NCBI RefSeq assembly: GCF_947855115.1
Contig: NZ_CANTZW010000013.1
Coordinates: 50,156-114,155 of the forward strand
Origin: an uncultured Parabacteroides sp.
GTDB lineage: Bacteria; Bacteroidota; Bacteroidia; Bacteroidales; Tannerellaceae
Reading direction: 5' to 3'
DNA: 64,000 nucleotides
Made by a program: the position numbers and the translations under genes. How positions within the stretch are numbered: the first letter of the stretch is position 1; each line of letters starts with the position of its first letter. Shown one piece after another: positions 28,212-36,781 of the stretch. Below the pieces are notes generated by a model that saw only the letters and a list, made by a program, of their open reading frames with translations, did no database searches and had not been told where the DNA came from.

Positions 28212-29501
28212 ATGAGAAGAACATTTAACTTCTTGCTTCTTTTCTTCCTGTCGGTGATGACGGTAATGGCCGCCCCCGGAAATTTACAAGAAAAGCTTGC
28301 CGCCCTAAAGGGAATCAGCGGCATTGAGAAACTTCAATCCGATTATTATCCGGAGAAATATGTGGTACGTATCACTCAACAGGTCGATCCGAAAGACCCC
28401 GCTGCCGGAACATTCACGCAACGGGTTATTGTCGGGCATGTAGGCTATGATCGTCCTACCATTATCGTAACCGAAGGGTATGGAGCCGCCTATGCGCTCA
28501 ATCCGAAATATCAGGAAGAGTTATCTAAGCTATTAAACGCGAACTTGGTGTTTGTAGAGTACCGTTATTTCTTGGAGTCAACGCCGGAACCAAAGAACTG
28601 GGATTATCTGACCGCCGAGAATTCTGCGTATGATTTACATAACGTCCGGAATACCTTTAAACAGATCTATCCGGAAAAATGGATCAGTACCGGTATCAGC
28701 AAGGGCGGGCAGACTACGATGCTCTACCGTGCCTTTTTCCCGGACGACGTGGATTTCTCCGTTCCCTATGTAGGCCCGTTATGTAAAGGTGTAGAAGATG
28801 GCCGCCACGAGCCTTTCTTACGCAAGGTCGGCACGAAAGCGGAACGCAAGAAGATACAGGATTTCCAATTGGAAGTCTTGAAACGTAAGTCTGATATGCT
28901 TCCTTTATTGGAGAATTATTGTAAGAGTAAGAACTTAACATTCCGTATCTCGATGCCCGAGGTATTGGATTATTGCGTACTGGAATATTCATTCGCTCTT
29001 TGGCAGTGGGGAACCTCGGTGAGTACGATCCCTTCCAAGTCTGCCGACAACCAGGTGCTCTTCGATCATTTGATGGAAATCAGCGGCCCTGATTATTTTG
29101 CGGAGAACCAGCCCAACATCTCTTTCTTCGTGCAAGCCGCCCGTGAGCTCGGTTATTATGGTTACGACGTGAAACCTTTCAAGAAATACCTCACGATCGA
29201 TAGTGCCCGTGGATATTTGAATCGTATCATGCTTCCCGAGGAACTGGTCGGTAAAGTAGACTTCCGTCCGGCTCTTTACAATAAGATCTATAACTTCTTG
29301 AAAGACAACGATCCGAAAATGATCTTCATCTATGGCGAGATCGACCCGTGGAGTGCGGCCATGGTTCCCGCTTTCAAGGGCAAGAAGAACGAGCAAATCT
29401 ACATCCAGCCCCGGGGTAGCCACCGTGCCCGTATCAGTAATATGCCGGAAGATATGAAGGAACAAATCCTTACGCAGATTAATAAATGGTTGGCTGAATA
29501 A
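28212..29501 (+). CDS. Secreted S37-type serine peptidase (tripeptidyl aminopeptidase family)
   Basis: The protein has 429 residues, with a signal peptide (LLLFFLSVMTVMAAP). It has an alpha/beta-hydrolase fold with the nucleophile serine in TGISKGGQTTM. A late aspartate in YGEIDPW and a histidine in PRGSHRARI fit a Ser-Asp-His triad. The match is to PF05576 (PS-10 peptidase S37), known from Streptomyces tripeptidyl aminopeptidase and common in Bacteroides. It probably trims tripeptides in the periplasm. It lies 6 bp after queG, with no functional link known. Confidence 0.85.
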   Translation: MRRTFNFLLLFFLSVMTVMAAPGNLQEKLAALKGISGIEKLQSDYYPEKYVVRITQQVDPKDPAAGTFTQRVIVGHVGYDRPTIIVTEGYGAAYALNPKYQEELSKLLNANLVFVEYRYFLESTPEPKNWDYLTAENSAYDLHNVRNTFKQIYPEKWISTGISKGGQTTMLYRAFFPDDVDFSVPYVGPLCKGVEDGRHEPFLRKVGTKAERKKIQDFQLEVLKRKSDMLPLLENYCKSKNLTFRISMPEVLDYCVLEYSFALWQWGTSVSTIPSKSADNQVLFDHLMEISGPDYFAENQPNISFFVQAARELGYYGYDVKPFKKYLTIDSARGYLNRIMLPEELVGKVDFRPALYNKIYNFLKDNDPKMIFIYGEIDPWSAAMVPAFKGKKNEQIYIQPRGSHRARISNMPEDMKEQILTQINKWLAE

Positions 29502-29527
29502 AAATAGAGTAATCTGTTTTCTCTTAT

Positions 29528-29569
29528 AAATCCCCGTATTACAACCGATAAGTAGTAATACGGGGATTT
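29528..29569 (+). terminator. Strong hairpin after the S37-type peptidase gene
   Basis: A perfect 15-bp stem, AAATCCCCGTATTAC with GTAATACGGGGATTT, encloses a 12-nt loop. It lies 27 bp after the stop and is symmetric enough to work on either strand. Confidence 0.8.
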
Positions 29570-29626
29570 GTGTGTATATTAAAATATTTCTCGTATATTG
29601 CGCCCGTTAATATAAATCTTGATGAT

Positions 29627-30460
29627 ATGTTTACCTATGCGATGATGAAATTGAAAAGTGTATTATATGGGACCTTGCCTTTTTACTATACTAAGGTGTT
29701 CAAATCCTCCTCTCCTAAATTAGTGTATTACGACTATTTCCGAAAAAAGGGATATACACGTTATCCTTATGATTTCGCCGCGGAATATCTGGAGATGCCG
29801 ATCATCGTTCAGTGGGATAAAGAAAAAGAATTGCCCTATGTGATGCATCGGGGAAACAAACGATTATATTTTCCGAGAGAATATAGTACCTCTAGGATCG
29901 AGAAATGCTACCGGGCTTTGTTAATCGAACAAGATGTCAGACACCCGCATCATTATGCGGATTCCGTGGAGGAGTTCAGGGGAAAGACACTCTTGGATGT
30001 TGGTTCCGCGGAGGGATTTACCGCTTTAGATACCATTGAGGTCACTCGTTTTGTTTATCTTTTTGAGTATGAGGATAAATGGATCGAGGCGCTTCAGGCT
30101 ACTTTTGAGCCGTGGAAAGAGAAGACCGTGATCGTAAAAAAATACGTCAGCGATCATGATGATGACAGTAATGCCACCTTAGATAATTTCTTGAAAGACA
30201 AGTTGCGGAAAGAGATCTTCCTGAAAATGGATATAGAAGGCGCGGAATGTATGGCCTTGCGGGGTTGTATGACGTTATTCGAGCAGGCAGACCATTTGGA
30301 TTTTGCGATCTGTACGTACCATAAAGAAACCGATGTCGTTCAAATCCCGGCATTTCTAGACCGGTTTAATTGTTCTTATTCATTTACCGATGGCTATATG
30401 TTCGTAAAACATAGTTTGCGCAAATGCCTTGTCCGGGGAAGCTGCCAGGCTGGTTCCTGA
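29627..30460 (+). CDS. FkbM-like SAM-dependent methyltransferase
   Basis: The protein has 277 residues from the ATG at 29627. An upstream in-frame start at 29570 would run through the previous hairpin region and is less likely. The Rossmann SAM site is TLLDVGSAEGFTAL (about 128-141), and LKMDIEGAECMALRG matches the FkbM motif. The N-terminal 110 residues are not recognised; they contain YYDYFRKKGYTRYPYDF. FkbM relatives methylate sugars or polyketides, often near glycan genes. The target is unknown. Confidence 0.78.
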   Translation: MFTYAMMKLKSVLYGTLPFYYTKVFKSSSPKLVYYDYFRKKGYTRYPYDFAAEYLEMPIIVQWDKEKELPYVMHRGNKRLYFPREYSTSRIEKCYRALLIEQDVRHPHHYADSVEEFRGKTLLDVGSAEGFTALDTIEVTRFVYLFEYEDKWIEALQATFEPWKEKTVIVKKYVSDHDDDSNATLDNFLKDKLRKEIFLKMDIEGAECMALRGCMTLFEQADHLDFAICTYHKETDVVQIPAFLDRFNCSYSFTDGYMFVKHSLRKCLVRGSCQAGS

Positions 30461-30504
30461 TAACTTTGGATCGCCTCCTTACTGCCTTATTACCCGATAT
30501 TCGT

Positions 30505-30512
30505 TACCTTTG
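30505..30512 (+). promoter_or_regulatory. -7 promoter box of the znuA operon
   Basis: TACCTTTG fits TAnnTTTG and lies 18 bp before the znuA start. I see no clear Zur-type palindrome around it. Confidence 0.55.
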
Positions 30513-30530
30513 CGAAAATATATATGTGGT

Positions 30531-31415
30531 ATGAAAGAATTTAAGGTATTGATATCGGCTCTTTTTGTCTTGATACTTATGGCCTGTGGAGATAAGCGGA
30601 CAGATGAGAAGATCGTTTCCGTGACGATTGAGCCGCAACGATATTTCGCGGAAAAGATAGCCGGAGATAAATTTAAGATTAATTGTGTAGTACCTGTGGG
30701 GCAAAGTCCGGAGACGTACGATCCTACGCCCCAGCAAATGGTACAAGTGGGTAAAAGCCAAGGTTATTTAAGAATCGGATCGATCGGGTTCGAACAGGCT
30801 TGGATGGATAATATCCGGGATAATAACCCGGGGCTCAAGGTTTTTAACCTGTCCGAAGGAATCGATCTGCTTAAAAGCCCGGAAGAAGAAGAGGGGCATG
30901 ATCATCACCACCATCACCATCCCGGAGGCGTCGATCCGCATACGTGGAGCTCTATCTCCGGAGCGAAAGTGATCGCCAAGAACACATTGGAGGCCTTTGT
31001 CTCTTTAGACCCGGAGAATCAAGAATATTACCAAGCGAATTATGAGCGACTGACGAAAGAAATAGGAGAGACGGAAAAGACCGTTTCCGATCTGTTACGT
31101 TCTCTTGACAATAAGACATTTATTATTTACCATCCGGCCTTGACCTATTTGGCCGCCGAATATGGCTTGACCCAGCTTTGCATTGAGATGGACGGGAAGG
31201 AGCCGTCTCCCGCGCAACTAAAGAGACTGGTCGAGATCGCCCGGGAACATAACGCGAAGGTCGTGTTTATCCAACGGGAATTTGACCAGAAGAACGCCGA
31301 GTTGATCGCTAAAGAGACCGGTTGCCGTCTGGTCCCGATCAATCCGCTGGATTATAATTGGAGTAAGGAAATGATTCATATCGCAAAATCGTTGGCCGAT
31401 GGACAAGTTAATTGA
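30531..31415 (+). CDS. znuA: Zinc ABC transporter substrate-binding lipoprotein
   Basis: The protein has 294 residues from the ATG at 30531. This start gives a lipoprotein signal with lipobox LMACGD; the longer upstream frame overlaps the previous gene. It belongs to the cluster A-I (ZnuA/TroA) family: EPQRYFAEKIAGDKF, the metal-site GVDPHTW, and IYHPALTYLA. A histidine run (GHDHHHHHHPGG) forms the flexible loop typical of zinc binders. That loop argues for zinc over manganese. It overlaps znuC by 17 bp. Confidence 0.92.
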   Translation: MKEFKVLISALFVLILMACGDKRTDEKIVSVTIEPQRYFAEKIAGDKFKINCVVPVGQSPETYDPTPQQMVQVGKSQGYLRIGSIGFEQAWMDNIRDNNPGLKVFNLSEGIDLLKSPEEEEGHDHHHHHHPGGVDPHTWSSISGAKVIAKNTLEAFVSLDPENQEYYQANYERLTKEIGETEKTVSDLLRSLDNKTFIIYHPALTYLAAEYGLTQLCIEMDGKEPSPAQLKRLVEIAREHNAKVVFIQREFDQKNAELIAKETGCRLVPINPLDYNWSKEMIHIAKSLADGQVN

Positions 31416-32160
31416 GTTGAGAGAGATTACCGCCGGATACGGTAATAAGATCGCCTTACGTAACGTAACGCTGGATGTGTGGAAAAATGATTTCTTGGGT
31501 ATTATCGGACCGAACGGCGGTGGGAAGACGACGCTTTTAAAGGTGATATTAGGGTTGTTGTCTCCTATTTCCGGAACGATTCGTTTTTACGATACCGACG
31601 TGGAAGTCCCTTCCTTGAAGATCGGTTATCTACCTCAAATGAGCCTGATCGATAAGAAATTTCCGATCTCGGTACGAGAAGTGATCTCTTCCGGTTTATC
31701 GGCCGAGAAACCTTTGTTCCGTTCATTCAATAATGCCCAGAAGGAGCGTGTAGACGAGGTGATCGTACAGATGGGCTTGGAAGATTTGGCGGGCAGGGCC
31801 ATCGGTGAGCTTTCCGGAGGTCAGTTGCAGCGGGTCTTATTGGGGCGTTCCATCGTCTCTCGCCCGCAGGTATTGATCTTGGACGAGCCTAATTCTTATG
31901 TAGATAAACGATTCGAGTCTCGTTTTTATCAACTCTTGGGAGAGATCAATAAAGAGAGCGCTATCATCTTGGTTTCCCATGATATCGGCACGGTCTTGGC
32001 GATGGTGAAGAATATCGCCTGCGTAAACGAGACTTTGCATTATCACCCGGGAACGAATGTCTCCGAGGAATGGCTGGGCGAGAAATATGCTTGCCCGATC
32101 GAGTTGGTCGGTCATGGTGATTTGCCGCACCGGGTTTTGAGAAAACACCAACACGAATAA
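31399..32160 (+). CDS. znuC: Zinc ABC transporter ATP-binding protein
   Basis: The protein has 253 residues. Walker A is GPNGGGKTT, the ABC signature is LSGGQLQRVLLGRS, Walker B is VLILDEPNSYVD, and the switch histidine lies in VSHDIG. It overlaps znuA by 17 bp, so coupling is likely. The membrane permease (znuB) that should complete the transporter is not next to it; the following genes are a 68-residue membrane protein and an epimerase. Confidence 0.92.
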   Translation: MDKLIELREITAGYGNKIALRNVTLDVWKNDFLGIIGPNGGGKTTLLKVILGLLSPISGTIRFYDTDVEVPSLKIGYLPQMSLIDKKFPISVREVISSGLSAEKPLFRSFNNAQKERVDEVIVQMGLEDLAGRAIGELSGGQLQRVLLGRSIVSRPQVLILDEPNSYVDKRFESRFYQLLGEINKESAIILVSHDIGTVLAMVKNIACVNETLHYHPGTNVSEEWLGEKYACPIELVGHGDLPHRVLRKHQHE

Positions 32161-32186
32161 TTCTTTTCACGAATAACTCTATTTTT

Positions 32187-32393
32187 ATGATACCACAAAT
32201 CATTTGCTGGATAAGCTTGCCGGAGATCGGCTATATCGTGGGCATTGCCGTGATCCTGTTCGGGTGCAAGGCCGTATCCCAAAATCCTTTTATCGGTAAG
32301 AAACAAAAGATTCTTTGGATGCTGACGATCGTATTCTTGAACTGGATCGGGTTACTGTGGTATTATTATACATTTTATATGAAAGAAAAATGA
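32187..32393 (+). CDS. Small two-helix membrane protein (PLDc_N-like)
   Basis: The protein has 68 residues with two membrane helices (IGYIVGIAVILFGCKAV and ILWMLTIVFLNWIGLLWYYY). The pattern resembles the N-terminal domain family of phospholipase D-like proteins (PLDc_N), here standing alone. It is far too short to be the missing ZnuB. Its stop overlaps the epimerase start as ATGA, so the two are probably translated together. The function is unknown. Confidence 0.72.
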   Translation: MIPQIICWISLPEIGYIVGIAVILFGCKAVSQNPFIGKKQKILWMLTIVFLNWIGLLWYYYTFYMKEK

Positions 32394-33406
32394 ACGATAT
32401 GAAGATATTGATAACCGGCGCGAGCGGTTTCATCGGTGGTTTCTTGGTGGAGGAGGCGCTTCGCTGCGGCTATGAGACGTGGGCGGGTATCCGTGCGGGT
32501 AGCAGTAAGGCACATCTGCGAGATAAGCGGATTCATTTCATCGACTTGAAGTATGATGATCAGGAAGCGCTTACCGCGCAACTCTCGGATTTTGCCCGCA
32601 AGTATGGAGCGTGGGATTACGTGATCCATAACGCCGGGCTGACGAAGACATTGGATAAACAAGACTTTTTCCGTGTGAACTCCGGGAACACACGTAGGTT
32701 TATCGAGGCTTTAGCCGCCTCCGACTGCAAACCTGGGAAATTCCTGTTGATGAGTAGCCTGAGTAGCTATGGACGAGGCGATGAGAAGACTTTCCGCCCC
32801 ATTCGCCTAGATGATCCGCAACGACCGGACACGGCTTACGGCCAGAGTAAGCTAGAGGCGGAGAATCATGTCCGTAAGCAAACCTACTTCCCTTACGTGA
32901 TCTTGCGTCCTACGGGAGTATACGGCCCGGGTGAGAAGGATTATTTCATGGAGATACAAAGCGTAAAGTCGGGTTTCGACTTCGCCGTAGGCGCTATCCC
33001 CCAGCGAATCACGTTTATCTATGTGAAAGACCTAGCGACAGCGGCTTTCCTTGCTCTAGAGAAAGAGGAGATAAAGAACCGGCATTATTTTGTGGCCGAC
33101 GGAGACGTATACACGGATGAGTCTTTTGCCCGCATGATACAGGATATCCTAGGAAAGAAGCGGGTATTCCACGCCCGTATACCGTTGGGGCTGGTGCGTG
33201 TGGCTTGCCATTGCTCCGAATGGATCGGCAAGTTATTGAAGAAAAGCATGACGTTGAACAGCGATAAATATATCATCTTGAAGCAGCGCAACTGGATTTG
33301 CGATGTCGCGCCTCTTCAAGACGATTTAGGTTTTGTTCCGGCCTATCCTTTACGGAAGGGCTTGGAAGAAAGTATCGAATGGTATAAAAAGGAGGGGTGG
33401 TTGTAG
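32390..33406 (+). CDS. NAD-dependent epimerase/dehydratase (extended SDR)
   Basis: The protein has 338 residues. The start at 32390 overlaps the previous stop (ATGA); a second ATG three codons later is possible. It is an extended SDR with the nucleotide loop ITGASGFIGG, a catalytic YGQSK (Tyr and Lys of YxxxK), and RPTGVYGPGEKDYF in the sugar-binding part. It could act on a nucleotide sugar or on a dihydroflavonol-like carbonyl; the sequence does not decide. It ends 2 bp before the convergent head-GIN gene. Confidence 0.88.
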   Translation: MNDMKILITGASGFIGGFLVEEALRCGYETWAGIRAGSSKAHLRDKRIHFIDLKYDDQEALTAQLSDFARKYGAWDYVIHNAGLTKTLDKQDFFRVNSGNTRRFIEALAASDCKPGKFLLMSSLSSYGRGDEKTFRPIRLDDPQRPDTAYGQSKLEAENHVRKQTYFPYVILRPTGVYGPGEKDYFMEIQSVKSGFDFAVGAIPQRITFIYVKDLATAAFLALEKEEIKNRHYFVADGDVYTDESFARMIQDILGKKRVFHARIPLGLVRVACHCSEWIGKLLKKSMTLNSDKYIILKQRNWICDVAPLQDDLGFVPAYPLRKGLEESIEWYKKEGWL

Positions 33407-33408
33407 AA

Positions 33409-34209
33409 TCACTCCACCTTCTCTATCTTACCCGAGCCCATTATGTCCTTTTGGATATCTTGGGGATCTCCCTTGTACTTGACAGAGCCGCTACCGGCTA
33501 TTTTCGCGTGGATCCTGCTCGCTACGGAGGCTTCTATGTCTCCGCTACCGGCGATATTACATTCCAACTCATCCATGGTACACTCGAAAGCGCGTACCGT
33601 GCCGCTACCGGCGATCGAGAATTCCGCTATACCTGCGTTACCTCCTAAGACGATGGTGTTGGAACCGGCCATCTCTCCATCCAATTCCTTGCACGAGATT
33701 TTATGCCCCACAAAATCTCCGCTACCGGCTATCTCTATCTTTAAGCTCGTGAAGGAGGCCGTGTCGTGTAACTGGATGATCCCGCTACCGGCTAATCCAG
33801 CCTTGAAGCTTTCGGCGTGTAAGGGCGAATTTATGTTTATATGGTTATTTCCGGCCGCCTCTAGTGTCGCCAGGTTACGGGAGTTGGCCGTAACCATGAA
33901 TTCGGTCGGACGGAAATTCGTATGTTTCCTGAACTCTTTTTTCGGATGGATCTTGAGTTTATGATCTTCTACATTGAATTCATACTTCTCGAAAATATTC
34001 CGGTCCGTTTTTACTTGCAAGCCTTCAGGCGCGTCGGATTGCGTATAATTCACGACGATGCCTTCTCCTTCTACTTCCAGGCAATCATACGTAGATATCG
34101 GGATGTTTTCCGTGGTGATATTACCATCTCCTTTTATGGTTTGTGTGGGAATGCAGCCGTTTAGTAGGAATAAGCCGCTTATAAGGAATAAGAATGATAT
34201 CTTTTTCAT
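33409..34209 (-). CDS. Head-GIN (DUF2807) lipoprotein 1
   Basis: The protein has 266 residues, with a lipoprotein signal (LFLLNGCIPTQ). It has the DUF2807 layout: an N-terminal strand region with DCLEVEGEGIVVNYTQSD, then a right-handed beta-helix built from repeats ending in AGSG (for example LAGSGIIQLHD, IAGSGDFVGH). It is last in a three-gene unit (34991, 34230, 33409). The family is abundant and secreted in Bacteroidetes, with no settled function; adhesion or envelope contact is a guess. Confidence 0.88.
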   Translation of the reverse strand: MKKISFLFLISGLFLLNGCIPTQTIKGDGNITTENIPISTYDCLEVEGEGIVVNYTQSDAPEGLQVKTDRNIFEKYEFNVEDHKLKIHPKKEFRKHTNFRPTEFMVTANSRNLATLEAAGNNHININSPLHAESFKAGLAGSGIIQLHDTASFTSLKIEIAGSGDFVGHKISCKELDGEMAGSNTIVLGGNAGIAEFSIAGSGTVRAFECTMDELECNIAGSGDIEASVASRIHAKIAGSGSVKYKGDPQDIQKDIMGSGKIEKVE

Positions 34210-34229
34210 TTAATTGTATTGTTTAAAGG

Positions 34230-34994
34230 TTAATCTACGTGCTTGATTTTACCGACACCGGACGCGGATTTCCGCGTATGCTCCGGATTTCCTTTATATT
34301 TAATGCTACCTACGCCGGAAGTGTTGGCATCCAGTTCTCCGGTAACGTTCACTTCCATCCCCCCAACGCCGAATACGTCGCATTTCAAGTTCTCGACAGG
34401 GCAATCATACGCATATACATGCCCAACGCCGGATACGGAATATTTACCATCCTTGATGTTTCCATTCAGATAGATATTCCCGATGCCGGATATATCCACC
34501 TTGAAGGTGTCGCAGGATAAGTCGGCTAGTTTTACGTCGCTTATGCCATTGATATGAAAAGACGTGTTTGCCAATTGTAGCGGTTGATCGGAGATAAAGT
34601 CTACGCAGCCGCTGACTTCCACTTCCTTCAGGTTCTTGGAGCTTGCCTCCAGTACCATATGGGTCGGGCAGATTTTCTTGCCGGATTTGGGCTTGATGAT
34701 TAGTTTATGGTCTTTATTCTTTATATCCAGCAAGTCGAATAAATTCTTGTCCATGGTGATCTCCAGGGAGGAGGCGCCATCCGTTTGGGTATAATTGCAG
34801 GCCGTACGGTTTTTCTTGTTGAACGGGTTGATACCTTTCGCCTTTTCAATATTGGCCCCAAGGTATATCTCCTCGAAATCATCTACCGGAATAGTGCGGG
34901 TAACGATATTCTTATCACCGTTGATGCCCTTTTGGGCGGTACACCCTGCCATGGAGAAGGCCATTAGCAGGCATAAATATATTCCCGTTCTCAT
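34230..34994 (-). CDS. Head-GIN (DUF2807) lipoprotein 2
   Basis: The protein has 254 residues, with a lipobox in SMAGCTAQ. It has the same fold as its neighbours, but the beta-helix turns read SGVG or SGIG in place of SGSG (ISGIGNIYLNG, VSGVGHVYAYD). This copy has diverged or is under different constraint. Its start overlaps the stop of the upstream paralogue as ATGA. Confidence 0.88.
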   Translation of the reverse strand: MRTGIYLCLLMAFSMAGCTAQKGINGDKNIVTRTIPVDDFEEIYLGANIEKAKGINPFNKKNRTACNYTQTDGASSLEITMDKNLFDLLDIKNKDHKLIIKPKSGKKICPTHMVLEASSKNLKEVEVSGCVDFISDQPLQLANTSFHINGISDVKLADLSCDTFKVDISGIGNIYLNGNIKDGKYSVSGVGHVYAYDCPVENLKCDVFGVGGMEVNVTGELDANTSGVGSIKYKGNPEHTRKSASGVGKIKHVD

Positions 34995-35779
34995 TCTTTT
35001 ACTTCTTCTACGGTTCCTTTGCCGATTATTCGTTGTTGAACTGCTGTCGGGCCTTTATAGCGGATGCTTCCTTTACCGATCACGTTGGCCTTCAAATTAT
35101 CGGTAGCGTGTACTTCTGCCGATCCGCTGCCCGTCACCTTGCAACTTAGCTGGGGAACCGCTAGCCCGAAAGCATGTATATCCCCGCTGCTGACGATGCT
35201 GTACTCTCCTTCCTTCGCGTTGCCTTTCTTGATCGTTATGGAGCCGGAGCCGTCGATGTCACATTCAATCTTGTCGGCTTCCAGGTGGCTGACGACCATG
35301 TTCGCGCTACCGGATACGTTCAAATCCAGTTTGCCGACCGTAACCGTCTCTTTCAGTTGCACCAAGCTGTTGGCGTTCGCTTTGATAACGGTCTCGTCTC
35401 CGGTAAGCGGGCTGTTTACCATGAGGTTGGCGTTTCCGGAGACTTTTGCGGCGGCGAGCCATTTTGAGTTCGTTTTTACGATAAACTTCGTGAAATGATC
35501 TACTTTAGCCCCTTTGAAACCGATGGTCAGTACACGATCTTTCACCTCGATATTGATATAAGGATGGAGGTTCTGGTCTACGGTGACCTCCACGGTGGCG
35601 GGATCATCGGATTGCTCGTAATTGAAATCGATTACGCCATCCACTTTAATCTCGTTATAATCGGCGATAGAGATTTTTTTAGAGGTTAGTTTACCATCGC
35701 CCTTTACGTGATCCACGGCCCAGCCGGTAGCGACCCATCCTAGGAAAAATGCCATTAATAAGATAGCCTTAGTTCTCAT
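34991..35779 (-). CDS. Head-GIN (DUF2807) secreted protein 3
   Basis: The protein has 262 residues, with a Sec signal (LLMAFFLGWVATGWA) and no lipobox. Beta-helix repeats include VSGSANMVVSH, DGSGSITIKKG and VTGSGSAEVHA. It is first in its unit: a -7 box (35843-35850) and a terminator (35856-35891) lie just upstream. It overlaps the next gene by 4 bp. Confidence 0.88.
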   Translation of the reverse strand: MRTKAILLMAFFLGWVATGWAVDHVKGDGKLTSKKISIADYNEIKVDGVIDFNYEQSDDPATVEVTVDQNLHPYINIEVKDRVLTIGFKGAKVDHFTKFIVKTNSKWLAAAKVSGNANLMVNSPLTGDETVIKANANSLVQLKETVTVGKLDLNVSGSANMVVSHLEADKIECDIDGSGSITIKKGNAKEGEYSIVSSGDIHAFGLAVPQLSCKVTGSGSAEVHATDNLKANVIGKGSIRYKGPTAVQQRIIGKGTVEEVKE

Positions 35780-35842
35780 ACGTATCGTTTTTTTTGTGAT
35801 TCTACTTTTTTAATTCAGACTCTGTAAATAAAGAGTTGGTTA

Positions 35843-35850
35843 CAAAAATA
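35843..35850 (-). promoter_or_regulatory. -7 promoter box of the three-gene head-GIN unit
   Basis: On the minus strand this reads TATTTTTG, matching TAnnTTTG. It lies 64 bp upstream of the ATG at 35779 and just downstream of the terminator of the preceding unit. Confidence 0.5.
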
Positions 35851-35855
35851 GCAAG

Positions 35856-35891
35856 AAAAAGCTACCGGATGTCACATCTAGTAGCTTTTTT
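35856..35891 (-). terminator. Terminator between the two head-GIN units
   Basis: AAAAAGCTAC and GTAGCTTTTT form a 10-bp stem with a 15-nt loop. It ends transcription from the 36782/35937 gene pair and, being A/T-flanked, could act on both strands. Confidence 0.8.
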
Positions 35892-35936
35892 GAATTTGAT
35901 AATGCGTGTGTCTTGAAATAAATAGGTATATAGTGA

Positions 35937-36761
35937 TTAATTCGCGTCTTGGATGGAGCCCGAGCCGGATTTTGATTTGCTCACCTTCGCCGGGCCTTTA
36001 TACCGGATGTCCCCACTGCCGGATACAGACAAATCCATGTTGTCTTTGGCGTAGACACGGGCATCTCCGCTACCATGTACCGAACAACTCAGGTTATTGG
36101 CAGATAGATCGTACGCTTTTATGTCTCCGCTACCGGATACGGAATACCGGGCTTCGTCCGCTTTCCCTCTCAAAGTGATGTCTCCCGAACCGGAAACCTT
36201 GCTGGTTAGGGTCTTGCAGCTCAAGTTCTCAAAAACCAAGTCGCCGGAGCCAGATACCGAGAACTCGCCTGATCGTAACTTCACGTTGTGTGGAAATATC
36301 ACGTCGCTGGAACCGGATATCTTGATTTCCAGTTGATCCTCGGAAAAAGCGTTCTGGGCCTCAAAATCCATCGGGCCGGATGTTTTTATGAACCTCAGGT
36401 TTTTCGAGCTTCCCTCGATCACGTACCGGGTCGGCTTGATACGGGTACCTTCCTGTATGCGGATAGACAACCGTCCGTTCTTGGATTTGATCGAGAGGAA
36501 CGAGAGCAGGTTCTCGTCGATCGTGATTTTCAGGGAAGCGTTTCTCCCATGGGTATATTTGAATATCGGGAATTGCTTGTCGCCTTTATTCCCCCAGCGA
36601 TTATTGCCGGAATATTCGATATTCCCGCCTAGCTCGATTTCGCTATAGTTATCTACCGATATTTCTTTCGTGATCAGGTTACCATTGCCTTTCACCTTGC
36701 TGGCCTCCGCCGCGAGCGTACAAAAAATGAAGGCTATCGCCACTAATAATCTTGTTTTCAT
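35937..36761 (-). CDS. Head-GIN (DUF2807) secreted protein 4
   Basis: The protein has 274 residues from the ATG at 36761, which opens a signal peptide (LLVAIAFIFCTLAAEA). A longer frame upstream overlaps the previous paralogue and is not used. It has many SGSGD turns (VSGSGDLVFEN, VSGSGDITLRG, VSGSGDIKAYD, VSGSGDIRYKG), the most regular beta-helix of the five. It starts 20 bp after the paralogue at 36782. Confidence 0.88.
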   Translation of the reverse strand: MKTRLLVAIAFIFCTLAAEASKVKGNGNLITKEISVDNYSEIELGGNIEYSGNNRWGNKGDKQFPIFKYTHGRNASLKITIDENLLSFLSIKSKNGRLSIRIQEGTRIKPTRYVIEGSSKNLRFIKTSGPMDFEAQNAFSEDQLEIKISGSSDVIFPHNVKLRSGEFSVSGSGDLVFENLSCKTLTSKVSGSGDITLRGKADEARYSVSGSGDIKAYDLSANNLSCSVHGSGDARVYAKDNMDLSVSGSGDIRYKGPAKVSKSKSGSGSIQDAN

Positions 36762-36781
36762 TGCCTGTATGTATTTAATGT

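Noticed and set aside
32187..32393. The missing ZnuB permease
   Set aside because: It has only 68 residues and two helices; ZnuB proteins have about 260 residues and many helices.
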